Of a stretch of DNA of 5,917 bases, positions 5,826-5,917 are shown piece by piece. The stretch lies in assembly GCA_021735115.1 (NCBI GenBank), contig JAIPHQ010000053.1:1-5917 (forward strand), read 5' to 3'. Source of the DNA: Candidatus Omnitrophota bacterium (GTDB taxonomy: Bacteria > Omnitrophota > Koll11 > Duberdicusellales > 4484-171). Position numbers and translations under genes: made by a program. The notes beneath the pieces are model-generated. The model was not told the origin of the DNA, made no database searches, and saw nothing but the letters and a program-made list of their open reading frames with translations. Numbering within the stretch: position 1 is the stretch's first letter; every line of letters begins with the position of its first letter.

Positions 5826-5917
5826 ATGAAAGACAAAAGTAAAGAAAAAATAGTTTTAACTTGCCAAGACATAGAAAAAACTCTTCTTAGGCTTTCTCAT
5901 CAAGTTTTAGAAAAAAA
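5826..5917 (+). CDS. pyrR: PyrR pyrimidine regulatory protein / uracil phosphoribosyltransferase, 5' end (partial)
   Basis: Only 30 complete codons lie in the window. The product starts MKDKSKEKIVLTCQDIEKTL and continues LRLSHQVLEK. From residue 8 this aligns with the N-terminus of B. subtilis PyrR ([24 protein letters not shown]): a beta strand, then a helix with the conserved L-x-R-[IL]-[AS]-H core. PyrR is an RNA-binding protein of the type I phosphoribosyltransferase fold that senses UMP/UTP and represses pyrimidine genes; many also have uracil phosphoribosyltransferase activity. The N-terminal match is short. The PyrR-binding hairpin directly upstream, overlapping this gene's Shine-Dalgarno, makes the assignment much stronger, because pyrR is typically the autoregulated first gene of a pyr operon. 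The phosphoribosyl-pyrophosphate motif and the catalytic residues lie beyond the window edge, and pyrB or other pyr genes would be expected downstream. Confidence 0.87.
   Translation, partial: MKDKSKEKIVLTCQDIEKTLLRLSHQVLEK

Overview
This is an AT-rich bacterial chromosome segment with every gene on the + strand, tight spacing and only housekeeping families. No insertion sequence, phage gene, CRISPR array or other mobile DNA is visible. AGA/AGG arginine and ATA isoleucine codons are common in all genes, so nothing looks recently acquired. The gyrB-gyrA pair suggests, by analogy with many bacteria, a place near the dnaA-dnaN-recF-gyrB-gyrA region. The species cannot be fixed from sequence alone. 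The AT-richness, the small four-helix membrane protein and the pyrR leader would suit an uncultured lineage such as Omnitrophota, but that is a guess.

Layout: (1) 1-156 is the C-terminal end of gyrB, followed 42 bp later by complete gyrA (199-2640), so both gyrase subunits are encoded together. (2) A 58-bp gap carries a strong sigma-70-type promoter almost touching a tRNA-Glu(TTC) gene (2699-2773). (3) Only 14 bp after the tRNA begins an apparent operon without visible terminators: an unrecognised four-helix membrane protein (2788-3237), glmS (3237-5066, overlapping by 1 nt as TAATG) and rsmI (5067-5732, abutting the glmS stop codon). These three starts lack clear Shine-Dalgarno sequences, so translational coupling is likely within the operon. 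(4) From 5733 a short regulatory region leads into the 5' end of pyrR (5826 to the window edge).

The most interesting part is the last 180 bp. A promoter (TTGACA, 17 bp, TACCAT) is overlapped by a perfect 8-bp inverted repeat. It is followed by a textbook PyrR-binding RNA hairpin (GGTC-CAGTGA-GGCT core) whose 3' strand contains the pyrR Shine-Dalgarno AAGGA. This predicts translational autoregulation of the pyrimidine genes by PyrR. The leader also contains a second copy of the hairpin's 5' arm (TGCTAGCC), which could pair with the same 3' strand and leave most of the Shine-Dalgarno free. This would be a two-state switch that the basic PyrR model does not require. The genes serve DNA topology (gyrAB), glutamate decoding (tRNA), amino-sugar synthesis (glmS), ribosome modification (rsmI) and pyrimidine control (pyrR).
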